DNA of 64,000 nucleotides from Roseinatronobacter monicus. Lineage in GTDB: Bacteria > Pseudomonadota > Alphaproteobacteria > Rhodobacterales > Rhodobacteraceae. The translations under genes and the position numbers were made by a program. The notes beneath the pieces are model-generated. The model ran no database searches. It had not been told where the DNA came from and worked only from the letters and a program-made list of their open reading frames with translations. The DNA is taken from the NCBI RefSeq assembly GCF_006716865.1, contig NZ_VFPT01000006.1, forward strand, positions 1-64,000. Direction: 5' to 3'. Positions 26,064 through 35,228 of the stretch are shown here, one piece after another. Every line of letters begins with the position of its first letter. Within the stretch, counting starts at the first letter, position 1.

Positions 26064-26213
26064 CTGCAGTCAGGCCGCATCCCGCCCGGTGCGAAGGCGA
26101 CATTCTGTTCGACGTGCCCGGCCCTCTGCGGACATTCGCGGGGCCAACAAGATGCTGCAGTTGCAGCCCGCATTCCGGACCCTCAGAGGAGCACCAATTC
26201 TAAGGCTTGAGTA

Positions 26214-27054
26214 GGGCCCGTGGACATTCAGGATTCCCAAGCTCGCTGAAGTCTGATTCAAGCTTCCAAAATGGAGGTTTGAATGAACGAAGAGCGGTTT
26301 GTTTTGACAGATGAGGTCTGGGTCCGCCTTGCGCCACACTTGCCTGGCAAGCAGGGCGATGCAGGTGCGTCGGGCAAGGATAATCGTCTGTTTCTGGAAG
26401 CAGTTCTATGGCGTGTGCGGACTGGGTTACCGTGGCGCGACCTGCCTGCTGATTTCGGCAACTGGAACAGCGTGTTCCGACGGTTTCGCAGATGGGCTGA
26501 CGGTGGCGTATTCGAGCGAATTTTCAAGGAAATCAGTGGCATTCCTGATTTCGAATACGCAATGATCGACGGCACGATTGTTCAGGTTCACCAGAAGGCG
26601 AGCGGCGCAAAAGGGGGACTCAAAATCAAGCCATCGGGCGCTCGCGCGGCGGATTGACCACCAAGATCGTTGCTTTGGTCGACGCGCTCGGAAACCTGGC
26701 CAACTTCGTTCTCCTGCCCGGTCAAGCTCACGACATGAAGGGCGTCGAACCGCTCATCGATGGAGTTGCCTTCGATGCTCTCTTGGCCGACAAGGCGTTC
26801 GATGCCGATTGGCTTCTCACAGAACTCGATGCGCGCGGTGCCACCGCGATCATCCCACCGAAAGCGAACCGCAAGTTCCTGCGTGATTACGATAAACACG
26901 CCTACAAGTGGCGACACCTGATCGAAAATTTCTTCGCAAAGATCAAGGAATTCAGAGCCATAGCGACCCGCTACGAAAAGACAGCGTCCAGCTACGCCGC
27001 CAATTGGCATCTCGCGGCTGCCATCATCGCTTCACGATGAATGTCCACAGACCC
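26214..27054 (+). mobile_element. IS5-family (IS427-group-like) insertion sequence
   Basis: 841-bp element with ends GGGCCCGTGGACATTCA (left) and GGGTCTGTGGACATTCA (right, reverse complement), flanked by TA (26212-26213 and 27055-27056), inside a YTAR-type target. It carries a transposase in two overlapping frames. Rejoining the flanks puts it just behind a possible TTG start of the gene that continues at 27057 onwards. Confidence 0.88.
26283..27040 (+). CDS. IS5-family transposase, two frames joined by -1 frameshift
   Basis: The first frame (26283-26657) encodes the DUF4096-type N-terminal part (LTDEVWVRLAPHLPGKQGD, LWRVRTGLPWRDLPADFGNW, MIDGTIVQVHQKASGAKGG). The second frame (through 27040) supplies the rest (LTTKIVALVDALGNL, LLADKAFDADWL, IPPKANRK, YKWRHLIENFFAKIKEFRAI). 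The second lies -1 relative to the first. Reading the new frame after GAKGG gives TQNQAIGRSRGGLTTK, the normal family sequence, so slippage would occur in the A4G5 run near 26609. This is typical of the IS427 group, so it is probably programmed rather than a mutation. Confidence 0.9.
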
Positions 27055-27117
27055 TAGTGTTCCTTCGGAAGTTCGGATAATTGAAACTCCTGATCCATCA
27101 GACGAAAGGTCGGCAAT

Positions 27118-27666
27118 TTGATTGATGATGAACTGCTGGGTTTCGCTCGCAATGATCTCGAGAGACGAGTTTCCGCTCTCAATAATGCGGCGTTCGGGGA
27201 CGTGATCGAGCAAGCCTTCTCGTTCCACAAGATAAGAGCGGGGTTCGAGCCCGGAGAGATTCGCGACTTGATCAGGCCATTGCTCGGCGATGACATCAGC
27301 TGTGCGGCCATCTACCGCCTCACCGTGAATGACCAGGCTGCAGCGGATATGCTACGACTGGCTTTCGAACAGTTCAGGCCACCAGCCGGGCTCAAGCTTA
27401 CACGAAACAATAATGTCGTTGATAGCAGAACCGTCTATGTTGGCAGTTCAAGAGATATCGGGTCGAGGCTTCATCAACATCTGCACACCAGTGCCGACGG
27501 CACGTATGCGCTAAAATTGCATCTATGGTGTCCGGATGCAGAGAACAGGATAAATGTAGAAGTCACTCCTGTTCGCGGAGTGGCGGAAGCATCGTTGGTT
27601 CAAGACGTTGAGGATGCCCTCTGGGCAAGGTCGCGCCCAATGTTTGGTAAGTTTGGCGCAAAGTAG
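27118..27666 (+). CDS. GIY-YIG-like protein, N-terminus disrupted by IS5 and a frameshift
   Basis: The 182 residues contain SRTVYVGSSRDIGSRLHQHL, a GIY-YIG-nuclease-like core (T-V-Y-V-G-S ... R-L-x-Q-H-L), followed by GTYALKLHLW. The only in-frame start is a TTG at 27118. Directly upstream, a frame offset by one base encodes a convincing continuation (VPSEVRIIETPDPSDERSAI) that runs back to the IS5 edge. Joining across the IS gives a TTG start preceded by AAGG. The native gene therefore probably began before the IS at about 26206 and carries one frameshift near 27115. What is left is likely non-functional or N-terminally truncated. Confidence 0.6.
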   Translation: MIDDELLGFARNDLERRVSALNNAAFGDVIEQAFSFHKIRAGFEPGEIRDLIRPLLGDDISCAAIYRLTVNDQAAADMLRLAFEQFRPPAGLKLTRNNNVVDSRTVYVGSSRDIGSRLHQHLHTSADGTYALKLHLWCPDAENRINVEVTPVRGVAEASLVQDVEDALWARSRPMFGKFGAK

Positions 27667-27862
27667 CCACGGCCCATATCGGCCCATAACAGTCGGTCGG
27701 AAAGTCGTGCTGCTTGCTCCGAAGCAGCCACTCAGGCCAAGTGCAGCGTAGAACCGCAGCAGCCTTGATGCCGCTGCCCATCCGGATTGTGCAACTTTCA
27801 GGTACGAACTTCTTTACCCTTGGAGGCAATATATGCTTGCGTCGTCAATCAACGATTGTTAT

Positions 27863-27878
27863 ATCGTATATCGACGAT
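27863..27878. promoter_or_regulatory. Candidate ArsR operator
   Basis: Inverted repeat ATCGT-N6-ACGAT, with more AT-rich half-site-like sequence (AACGATTGTTATATCG) just before it, 15-30 bp upstream of the arsR ATG. ArsR repressors bind such AT-rich dyads over their own promoter. Confidence 0.5.
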
Positions 27879-27892
27879 CTACAGAGGTTAGT

Positions 27893-28270
27893 ATGCTGGA
27901 TCAGAGAACAAGCACAATCGCCGATACCGATGCCGAGCAGATCGCGCGGGTTGCCAAGGCACTTTCCCATCCGGCCCGTGTGCGGATCATCGAATTTCTG
28001 CTGTCGCGGCCCGGTTGCATAGGGGGCGATATCGTCGACGAGGTTGGGCTGGCGCAATCCACTGTGTCAGAGCATTTGCGCATCTTGAAAGCGTCAGGTC
28101 TGGTTGTCGGCACAATTGAACGGCCCCGTATTTGCTATTCACTCGACCCGAGCGCGCTCGGCCCTCTCCACATTTTGATAGGACAAATCGAAGCGCGGGG
28201 GCCAGACAGCGCTGAGGCACCTTGCTGTTATACCCCCACCGGCTGCATTCCAAAGGACGTCACGCAATGA
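27893..28270 (+). CDS. arsR: ArsR/SmtB-family arsenic-responsive repressor
   Basis: 125 residues. Winged helix: ARVAKALSHPARVRIIEFLL, DIVDEVGLAQSTVSEHLRIL, KASGLVVGTIERPRICYSLD. The canonical alpha-3 C-V-C metal motif is absent. Instead, cysteines cluster near the C-terminus (APCCYTPTGC), as in AfArsR/CgArsR-type repressors that bind As(III) outside the helix-turn-helix. The ATG at 27893 is preceded by AGAGG. The gene ends in ATGA overlap with arsD and heads the ars operon. It should release the operon promoter when As(III) or Sb(III) binds. Confidence 0.92.
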   Translation: MLDQRTSTIADTDAEQIARVAKALSHPARVRIIEFLLSRPGCIGGDIVDEVGLAQSTVSEHLRILKASGLVVGTIERPRICYSLDPSALGPLHILIGQIEARGPDSAEAPCCYTPTGCIPKDVTQ

Positions 28271-28656
28271 CCACACTCACTGTTTATGATCCTGCCATGT
28301 GCTGCTCAACGGGCATTTGTGGTACTGATATTGACCAGAAGCTGATTACTCTGGCAGCCGATCTGGACTGGCTGCGCGCCCAAGGCGTTCAGGTTCAGCG
28401 CTTCGGGCTAAGCCGGGAACCTGCTGAATTCGTTGTAAATGACCAGATCCGCGATCTGATGCAGGCGTCGGGCGGCGATGATTTGCCAGCGTTTGTGGTG
28501 GATGGCAAACTCGTTGCAAAAGCGCATTATCCCGATCGTACAGAGCTGGCAGCGTGGGCAGGTGTCGCACTCGCCCAAGAGATGCGGCGTTCAAAACCAG
28601 GCGGCTGTTGCTGTGGCCCTGCCAACGCAGAGCCGAAACAGGGCGCGTGCTGCTAA
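28267..28656 (+). CDS. arsD: ArsD, arsenite metallochaperone
   Basis: 129 residues. ArsD carries As(III) to the ArsA ATPase. The conserved start LTVYDPAMCCSTGICG contains the Cys12/Cys13/Cys18-type site, later LPAFVVDGKLVAKAHYPDR, and the C-terminus has vicinal pairs (GGCCCGP, GACC). Translation is coupled to arsR by a 4-bp overlap. Complete in length. Confidence 0.95.
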   Translation: MTTLTVYDPAMCCSTGICGTDIDQKLITLAADLDWLRAQGVQVQRFGLSREPAEFVVNDQIRDLMQASGGDDLPAFVVDGKLVAKAHYPDRTELAAWAGVALAQEMRRSKPGGCCCGPANAEPKQGACC

Positions 28657-28741
28657 GCCAGCGTTGCTGATTTACTAAGATACTTGCGCAATGCTGCGCA
28701 AAGACAACGCCCGCAGACTCTGCGCGGCGACAGGAGAGATC

Positions 28742-30493
28742 ATGTTCACCGACCTTCCGAAGTATGTGTTTCTAACCGGCAAGGGCGGTGTTGGTAAAAC
28801 CTCGCTGGCCTGCGCCACTGCCGTGAGCCTTGCCGATGCGGGCAAAAAGGTTCTGCTTGTCTCGACCGACCCTGCCTCGAACGTAGGCCAGGTGTTTGGT
28901 GTTGAAATTGGCAATCACATCACACCTATCGCCACGGTTCCGGGGCTGAGCGCCCTGGAGATTGACCCAGAGGGCGCCGCGGCAGAATACCGCGAGCGGA
29001 TCGTCGGGCCGATGCGTGGTGTGCTGCCGGAGAAGGCACTGAAAGGGATCGAAGAACAACTTTCCGGGGCCTGCACGACCGAGATCGCGGCCTTTGACGA
29101 GTTCACGGCGCTTCTGACCGACGATGCGGTGACAACCAGCTACGATCACATAATTTTCGACACCGCGCCCACCGGCCACACTATCCGCATGTTGAAACTG
29201 CCGGGTGCGTGGTCGGGCTTTCTGGAATCAGGCGGCGATGCGTCCTGTCTTGGCCCGCTGACCGGGTTGGAGCAAAGCCGTGCCCGCTATGCAGCCGCTG
29301 TGGACAGCCTGTCTGACGGTGTCCGCACGCGCCTGATTCTTGTCACGCGCCCGCGTGCCAGTTCGCTGACCGAGGCCGCGCGCACCAGCCGGGAACTGGC
29401 AGATATCGGCATCGGCAACCAGCATCTGGCCATCAACGGGCTGATGCCGGACAAGGATCTGGGCGATGATTTGGCAGCAGCCTTGATTAAGCGCGACACT
29501 GCGGCAATCGACGGAATGGACAGTCATCTGGCGGCCCTTCCACAAAGCCGCTTTGCGCTAAGACCCGAGAACCTTGTGGGCCTTGCGGCACTGCGCCGGG
29601 TGAACGCGCCTGTAGCGCTTGAACGGGCCGCGCCGCGCACCGCTGTCCGCGACCTGCCGCCACTGTCCGCAGTGGTGGACGGGATCGAAGCCGCTGGAAA
29701 TGGGCTGGTCATGACGATGGGCAAGGGCGGCGTCGGCAAGACCACAATTGCCGCCGCTATTGCCGTTGAGCTTGCCGCGCGCGGGCATGAGGTGCTGCTA
29801 ACCACGACCGACCCTGCCGCCCATCTGACCGAGACGCTGGCGGGGGATGTGCCGAACCTGAGCGTCAGCCGGATCGACCCAGCCGCAGAGACGGCAGCCT
29901 ACAGCGACCATATCCTTGCCACCAAGGGCGCGAGCCTCGACGCGCAAGGTCGCGCGATGCTGGAGGAAGACCTGCGCTCGCCTTGTACCGAGGAAATCGC
30001 TGTGTTTCAGGCCTTCTCAAAGGTTATCCGCGAAGCGGGCCGCAAATTCGTGGTGATGGATACGGCCCCCACGGGCCACACCCTCTTGCTGCTGGATGCC
30101 ACCGGGTCTTACCACCGCGACGTGCTGCGCCACGCGGGCGAGCAGGCCAGCCATATGACCACGCCGATGATGCGGCTGCAGGACGCGGACAAAACCAAGG
30201 TGCTGATCGTCACTCTGGCCGAAACCACGCCGGTTCTGGAAGCCGCGCACCTGCAGGATGACCTGCGTCGCGCGGGGATCGAGCCCTATGGCTGGGTGGT
30301 CAACGCCAGTCTTGCGGCAACAGGAACCACGCATCCCATTCTCGCCGCCCGCGCCGCTTCCGAGGCGCCTGAAATCGCTTCCGTCCGCGAAAATCTTGCC
30401 ACACGCTATGCCGTGGTGCCGATGCAAGCCAAAGACCCAGTGGGTGCTGCGCGTCTGCGCGCTCTTGTCCGCCCGGAACCCGTACTGGTCTGA
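28742..30493 (+). CDS. arsA: ArsA, arsenite efflux pump ATPase
   Basis: 583 residues made of two homologous halves, each with a deviant Walker A loop: [14 protein letters not shown] (residues 11-24) and [14 protein letters not shown] (near residue 325). The signature DTAPTGHT occurs twice. Metal-site cysteines are visible in [20 protein letters not shown] and [12 protein letters not shown]. It energises the membrane carrier by ATP hydrolysis. The ATG at 28742 follows CAGGAGAGATC; an upstream in-frame start at 28691 adds residues without family similarity. It lies between arsD and the acr3 carrier, the expected order. Confidence 0.96.
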   Translation: MFTDLPKYVFLTGKGGVGKTSLACATAVSLADAGKKVLLVSTDPASNVGQVFGVEIGNHITPIATVPGLSALEIDPEGAAAEYRERIVGPMRGVLPEKALKGIEEQLSGACTTEIAAFDEFTALLTDDAVTTSYDHIIFDTAPTGHTIRMLKLPGAWSGFLESGGDASCLGPLTGLEQSRARYAAAVDSLSDGVRTRLILVTRPRASSLTEAARTSRELADIGIGNQHLAINGLMPDKDLGDDLAAALIKRDTAAIDGMDSHLAALPQSRFALRPENLVGLAALRRVNAPVALERAAPRTAVRDLPPLSAVVDGIEAAGNGLVMTMGKGGVGKTTIAAAIAVELAARGHEVLLTTTDPAAHLTETLAGDVPNLSVSRIDPAAETAAYSDHILATKGASLDAQGRAMLEEDLRSPCTEEIAVFQAFSKVIREAGRKFVVMDTAPTGHTLLLLDATGSYHRDVLRHAGEQASHMTTPMMRLQDADKTKVLIVTLAETTPVLEAAHLQDDLRRAGIEPYGWVVNASLAATGTTHPILAARAASEAPEIASVRENLATRYAVVPMQAKDPVGAARLRALVRPEPVLV

Positions 30494-30515
30494 ACACTTA
30501 AGGAAGACACCAAAC

Positions 30516-31592
30516 ATGCCTATCTTTGAACGCTATCTGTCGGTCTGGGTCGCCCTTGCCATAATCGCGGGGCTGGGGCTTGGCCAGATCGCGCCCGCAT
30601 TCGTGAACTTCCTTGCAAGCCTCGAATACGGCTCGATCAATTTCGTGGTCGCAGTGCTAATCTGGTTCATGGTCTATCCGATGATGGTGGGGGTGGATTT
30701 CACCTCGCTGAGGCGCGTGCATGAACGCCCCAAGGGGCTGATCATCACCCTGACCGTCAACTGGCTGATCAAGCCTTTCACCATGGCCGCCCTTGGCGTG
30801 CTGTTTTTCGAGTATGTCTTTGCGCCGTTTATCGAGCCGGGCACCGCAGGCCAGTATATCGCGGGCATGATCCTGCTGGGGGCGGCCCCCTGCACCGCGA
30901 TGGTGTTTGTGTGGTCGCAACTGACCAAGGGTGATCCGAATTACACGCTGGTGCAGGTGTCGCTGAACGATGTGATCATGATCTTCGCCTATGCGCCGAT
31001 CGTGGCCTTGCTGCTGGGTGTGACGGATATCACCGTGCCCTGGGAAACGCTGGTGCTGTCAGTGGTGCTGTATATCGTCGTTCCGCTGACCGCAGGTGTG
31101 ATCACGCGGATGTACATGACACGCGACGCGCGGAACGTGGCCGAAGGAGAGGCGACGGTGGCCGCCTTCACGGCACAGATCAAGCCCTTCTCGATCATCG
31201 GGTTGCTGGCGACGGTGGTGCTCTTGTTCGGGTTTCAGGGCGAGGTGATCCTTGATCGGCCGCTGATCATTTTGATCATCGCGATCCCGCTTTTGATCCA
31301 GTCTTACGGGATGTTCGCAGTCGCCTATTGGGCGGCGAAGGCGTGGCGCGTGCCGCATAAGGTCGCGGCCCCCTGCGCGATGATCGGTACGTCGAATTTC
31401 TTTGAATTGGCAGTGGCAGTGGCGATTGGCCTGTTCGGTCTGAACTCTATTGCGGCCCTTGTCACTGTGGTCGGCGTGCTGGTTGAGGTGCCGGTGATGC
31501 TCAGTCTCGTGTGGTTCGCCAACCGCACCAAGCACTGGTTTCCGGCTGAGGAGACGCCGATCCGCACAGCCAAAACGAAGGAGCAGAGCTGA
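30516..31592 (+). CDS. arsB: Acr3-family arsenite efflux permease
   Basis: 358-residue inner-membrane carrier with about ten hydrophobic segments. Family signatures are [39 protein letters not shown] containing the essential Cys, [20 protein letters not shown] and [20 protein letters not shown], which identify the ACR3/BART type rather than E. coli ArsB. The ATG at 30516 follows AAGGAAG at suitable spacing. With ArsA it may form an ATP-driven pump. The usp gene starts at its stop codon. Confidence 0.95.
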   Translation: MPIFERYLSVWVALAIIAGLGLGQIAPAFVNFLASLEYGSINFVVAVLIWFMVYPMMVGVDFTSLRRVHERPKGLIITLTVNWLIKPFTMAALGVLFFEYVFAPFIEPGTAGQYIAGMILLGAAPCTAMVFVWSQLTKGDPNYTLVQVSLNDVIMIFAYAPIVALLLGVTDITVPWETLVLSVVLYIVVPLTAGVITRMYMTRDARNVAEGEATVAAFTAQIKPFSIIGLLATVVLLFGFQGEVILDRPLIILIIAIPLLIQSYGMFAVAYWAAKAWRVPHKVAAPCAMIGTSNFFELAVAVAIGLFGLNSIAALVTVVGVLVEVPVMLSLVWFANRTKHWFPAEETPIRTAKTKEQS

Positions 31593-32455
31593 TGTCACAA
31601 ACAGCATTGATTGCACTTGACCATTCCGCCGCCCAGGGCCCGCTGCTCGACTGTCTGTCTGACCTGCGCGATATGGGGGTCTCGCGCGTGATCCTGATCC
31701 ATGTGGTGCAGATTGGCTATAGCCAGGGTGCGGGCTTTGGCAACAAAGATATTCTGCAAGACTGGCTTACATCCCGCGCGACCCCGCTGCGCGACGCGGG
31801 TCTGGATGTTGAAATCGACATTCGTGCGGCTGGTAAGGTCGCCAGGGACATCGTTGACGCCGCCTTTGAGCATGGCGCGGACCTGATCGTGATCGGTTCT
31901 CGCGGGCAGAACATGATCCGGGGCCTGTTCCTCGGTTCGGTCGCGCGCGAGGTGATCCGCCTCAGCCCCTTGGCCGTGCGGCTGGAATGGATTGAAGCCA
32001 CCGACAAGGATGGCGAAGACGCCTGCGTGCGCACGTGTCATGCGGGTCTGCGCAGGTTGCTTGTTGCCACGGATTTCTCGCCGCAAGCACAGTCAGCAGA
32101 ACTGGCCGCCACCAAACTGGCCATCCATGCGGGTAGTGTAGATCTGTTGCATGTCACAAGCTCGGAAGAAACTGCCCGATACACGCGCTGGCCCGTGATG
32201 GCGCGTGCCGCCTTGAGCAGTATTGCGCAAGAGATTGCCGCCGCTGGTGGCAAGGTCGAGGTGCATCTGGCAGAGGGCAAGCCGTCAGAGCAGATCGCAA
32301 AGGCCGCGGCAGATCGTGATGCCGATCTGATCGTCATCGGCAAGCAGGGACAGGGCTGGGTCGAAAGCCGGACCATCGGATCGACCGCAACCAACCTGTG
32401 CGAAATCGCGCGCCGTCCGGTGTTGGTGGTGCCCCTGCAAAACAAGAAGGCGTAA
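31592..32455 (+). CDS. Tandem-domain universal stress protein in the ars operon
   Basis: 287 residues with two Usp domains (about 1-135 and 150-283). Each domain ends in an ATP-loop-like segment: [20 protein letters not shown] in the first and [20 protein letters not shown] in the second, both matching G-2x-G-9x-G-S. It overlaps the acr3 stop by 1 bp and precedes arsC by 4 bp, so it is an integral operon member. A Usp of this kind is known next to Acr3 in other ars operons, but its function there is not settled. It may sense ATP or stress during arsenic exposure. Confidence 0.9.
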   Translation: MSQTALIALDHSAAQGPLLDCLSDLRDMGVSRVILIHVVQIGYSQGAGFGNKDILQDWLTSRATPLRDAGLDVEIDIRAAGKVARDIVDAAFEHGADLIVIGSRGQNMIRGLFLGSVAREVIRLSPLAVRLEWIEATDKDGEDACVRTCHAGLRRLLVATDFSPQAQSAELAATKLAIHAGSVDLLHVTSSEETARYTRWPVMARAALSSIAQEIAAAGGKVEVHLAEGKPSEQIAKAAADRDADLIVIGKQGQGWVESRTIGSTATNLCEIARRPVLVVPLQNKKA

Positions 32456-32459
32456 TATC

Positions 32460-32840
32460 ATGAAGATCCTGTTTCTCTGCGTTGCCAATTCTGCGCGTAG
32501 CCAGATGGCCGAAGGCCTGGCACGCGCGATGCTGCCCAAGAATGTCGAGATCGCCAGCGCTGGCTCCGCACCCGTTCAGGTGAACCCGCTGGCGGTACAG
32601 GCGCTTGCGGAGATCGATATCGACATCTCTGGGCAGTGGTCAAAACCACTGGAAGATGTCGCACCGGAATCCGCCGATCTGATCGTGACGCTCTGTGCGG
32701 AAGAGGTCTGTCCGTATGTGCCCGGCACTGTTCAACGCTTGCACTGGCCTGTCACCGACCCCGCAGCGTCTGGCAATATCGCGGCCTTCCGTACCGCACG
32801 CGATCAGATCAGGGACAAGATCGCGCGTTTAGAGCTTTGA
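32460..32840 (+). CDS. arsC: ArsC, low-molecular-weight-phosphatase-type arsenate reductase
   Basis: 126 residues. The N-terminal phosphate loop is [20 protein letters not shown] (C-x5-R), the thioredoxin-coupled ArsC/LMW phosphatase type, with the second Cys pair in [17 protein letters not shown] and the Asp in [11 protein letters not shown]. It reduces cytoplasmic As(V) to As(III) for export. It follows the usp gene by 4 bp and is the last ars gene before a hairpin and the arx sensor genes. Confidence 0.92.
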   Translation: MKILFLCVANSARSQMAEGLARAMLPKNVEIASAGSAPVQVNPLAVQALAEIDIDISGQWSKPLEDVAPESADLIVTLCAEEVCPYVPGTVQRLHWPVTDPAASGNIAAFRTARDQIRDKIARLEL

Positions 32841-32854
32841 GGTCTCCGACGGCG

Positions 32855-32871
32855 TAGGCGCTTCGCGCCTA
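32855..32871. terminator. Small hairpin between arsC and arxX
   Basis: TAGGCGC-TTC-GCGCCTA, 7-bp perfect stem with 3-nt loop, 15 bp after the arsC stop. No U tract follows, so it may only attenuate or mark the end of the ars transcript. Confidence 0.35.
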
Positions 32872-32935
32872 TATGCAACGCAGCTTTACAGTGCGCTACG
32901 GCAAAGGATAGTTTGATCTGGGGGGACGTTGTTAA

Positions 32936-33796
32936 ATGATGCGGCTTCAACGACGCAAGGTCTTGGTCGGTGCAGGCGCGGCGCTGCTGGCGACGCCCAT
33001 TGTACTGCGCGCGCAGCCTATGCCCTTCCGGTTTGGACTGACCCCAGTGTTTCTCGACAATGACTGGCAGTTGCTGGACTTGCTGCGCACACATCTCAGC
33101 ACAAAAATGGGGCGCCCGGTCGAGTTCCTTCAGCGCCGCACTTACAAGGAAGTGACTGCCCTATTGTTGATGGGTGAGATTGATGCAGCGTGGCTGTGTG
33201 GGTATCCGTTGCTTCAGAATATCGATCGCCTGGCTGCGCTGGCGCTGCCGCTTTGGCGAGGGCAACCGAATTACAGCGCAAAGATCATCACGCGCACTGG
33301 GCGCGCGGTACAGGAATTGGAAGATCTGCGTGGTGATATCCATGCATATTCCGACCCGGATTCCAATTCCGGACATCTCGTCACTGTTTCGGAACTTTTG
33401 CGAAAGAACCATCGCCCAGAAGCGTTCTTTGCCCGCAGCTTCTTCACCTATGGGCACCGCAATGTCGTGCGTGCGGTCGCGCGTGGTTTAGCACAATCGG
33501 GTAGCGTGGACGGCTATGTCTATGATGCCATGCAACGGGCAGAGCCCGAACTGGTGGCGAATACGGGTGTCGTGTGGGAATCGGAACTCTTCGGGTTTCC
33601 GCCAATCGTGGTGGCCCGAGAGGCCATGGATAGCGAATCCGTGCAAGGCTTCTTTTCCGCGCTGACCACCATGCAAGACAGCGATGCAGGGCAGGCCGCG
33701 CTGCATATGCTGCAGCTTGACGGGTTTGCTGCGCCTGACGCCAACAGCTTTGATCAGATCGCCGCGCGGATGCGGATTGTGGCAGAGCGGGGCTGA
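32936..33796 (+). CDS. arxX: ArxX/AioX-like periplasmic arsenite-sensing protein
   Basis: 286-residue protein of the phosphate/phosphonate-binding (PhnD-like) superfamily: start MRLQRRKVLVGAGAALLATP is a twin-arginine-like or Sec export signal ending near Ala26, then FRFGLTPVFLDNDWQLLDLL, IDAAWLCGYPLLQNI, AYSDPDSNSGHLVTVSELL, and FFTYGHRNVVRAVARG. In aio and arx loci such a protein sits next to the histidine kinase and hands it the As(III) signal. Here it precedes arxS by 4 bp. No ABC permease is nearby, which agrees with a sensing rather than an import role. Confidence 0.85.
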   Translation: MMRLQRRKVLVGAGAALLATPIVLRAQPMPFRFGLTPVFLDNDWQLLDLLRTHLSTKMGRPVEFLQRRTYKEVTALLLMGEIDAAWLCGYPLLQNIDRLAALALPLWRGQPNYSAKIITRTGRAVQELEDLRGDIHAYSDPDSNSGHLVTVSELLRKNHRPEAFFARSFFTYGHRNVVRAVARGLAQSGSVDGYVYDAMQRAEPELVANTGVVWESELFGFPPIVVAREAMDSESVQGFFSALTTMQDSDAGQAALHMLQLDGFAAPDANSFDQIAARMRIVAERG

Positions 33797-33800
33797 GCGG

Positions 33801-35228
33801 GTGCGCGGGTTTCACCTTCCTGTTATGGTCAAGGGGCCGCTTCTGGCGGCCGGGCTTTTGGTGCTGGTGGGCATTCTGGCATCGCATCTGGTGTTGCGCG
33901 CGCTGGTGAATACACAGGAACGCCATTTGCGCGAAATGGCGCTGCTGGAATTCGCTGGCGTCGAGGCGACAATCGGCCCTTTCGTGGTGCGCGATGATAT
34001 CTGGGAAATGTTCGACCTGCTGGATCGCGTCACCCAACGCGAGGGCGCACTGCAACCCTTGCAGGCAACACTTATTGATCCGCTGGGGCGCGTCATCGTC
34101 TCAACCGCACCCGAAGTGAACCCCATTGGCACGCAGAAGGCCAACATGATCGCGACCGCGACCCCGGTTGCGGCTGACCATTATGACCTGAGCGGCGGCG
34201 AGATCGCGCTCTCGAAGGTTTTGCAGTATCAGGGCCGACCGCTGGGGCAACTGGTCATCGCCTTCGATACAACAGGATTTGTTGCCGAACGCGCGCGCAC
34301 CACAGGCTTTCTGATTGCCGGGAACGCGGGCGCAACACTGATTGCCGCACTTCTGGGCTTCTGGCTCATGCGTCGCGTGCTGCGCCCTGTCGCGCGGCTG
34401 ACCGATGAGATGGGACGCAGCAGTGATGCGCTCACACCCATTCCAGATGCTGCGATCCCGCGCCGAAACCCCGAAGTAGCGAAACTCTATGACACCTATA
34501 ACGGATTGATCCGCGCGGTTGCAGAGCGTGACGCCACGACAAGACGTCTGGCGGACCGCGAGCGTTTTGTCAGTCTTGGGCGGCTTGCCGGCACGCTGGC
34601 GCATGAAGTCAACAACCCGCTTGGTGGCTTGCTGAACACTGTGGATACGCTGCGCACCTATCCCGATCGCGCCGATGTGGTTAAAAGCGCGGCGGATTTG
34701 CTGGATCGCGGGTTACGCCACATGCGCGATGTGGTGCGCGCGACATTGGACGTTCACCGCGATGCGCCTGAACGCAGGCCGTTATCAATGGCCGATCTGG
34801 AGGATCTCAACCTGTTGATCCGTCCAGAGGCCGAACGGCGCGGTCAGAAACTGCATTGGGATATCATCCTTCCTGAAGACTGCGTGGCCCATCTGCCCGC
34901 AGGGCCGGTGCGCCAGATTGTTCTGAACCTGCTACTGAACGCGTCGTCGGTCGCCGGTTATGGTGGTGAAATAGGGCTAACGCTGGATCGCGCAGGCAAT
35001 TCTGCCTTGCTGGCCGTGCAAGACAGTGGGCCTGGATTGCCCGAGCATCTGCAATCGCGCCTGTTATCCGATGCGCCCCTGGAGCCAGGCGGGGGCGTCG
35101 GATTGCGGCTTGTGCGCGAGTTGGTTCAGGGCGCTGACGGGCGCATAACACTGGGGCAATCGGCGCAGGGCCTGCAGGAAGTTCAGGTGCATCTACCCTG
35201 CTCGGGTATTAGGGGGCAGGATGCTTGA
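33801..35228 (+). CDS. arxS: ArxS sensor histidine kinase
   Basis: 475 residues. Membrane spans at about residues 9-33 and 169-190 enclose a periplasmic sensor region of about 135 residues that would meet ArxX. HAMP-like linker, then the H-box LGRLAGTLAHEVNNPLGGLL with the phospho-acceptor His268, N-box VLNLLLNASSVAG, and G-boxes VQDSGPGLP and GGGVGLRLVRELV. The GTG at 33801 is chosen; the ATG at 33825 would also keep the first span but lacks a ribosome site. It ends in an 8-bp overlap with arxR, its cognate regulator. Confidence 0.88.
   Translation: MRGFHLPVMVKGPLLAAGLLVLVGILASHLVLRALVNTQERHLREMALLEFAGVEATIGPFVVRDDIWEMFDLLDRVTQREGALQPLQATLIDPLGRVIVSTAPEVNPIGTQKANMIATATPVAADHYDLSGGEIALSKVLQYQGRPLGQLVIAFDTTGFVAERARTTGFLIAGNAGATLIAALLGFWLMRRVLRPVARLTDEMGRSSDALTPIPDAAIPRRNPEVAKLYDTYNGLIRAVAERDATTRRLADRERFVSLGRLAGTLAHEVNNPLGGLLNTVDTLRTYPDRADVVKSAADLLDRGLRHMRDVVRATLDVHRDAPERRPLSMADLEDLNLLIRPEAERRGQKLHWDIILPEDCVAHLPAGPVRQIVLNLLLNASSVAGYGGEIGLTLDRAGNSALLAVQDSGPGLPEHLQSRLLSDAPLEPGGGVGLRLVRELVQGADGRITLGQSAQGLQEVQVHLPCSGIRGQDA

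Noticed and set aside
26283..26657. IS5 transposase as a pseudogene by frameshift
   Set aside because: The shift lies at the A/G slippery run where this IS group normally uses programmed -1 frameshifting.
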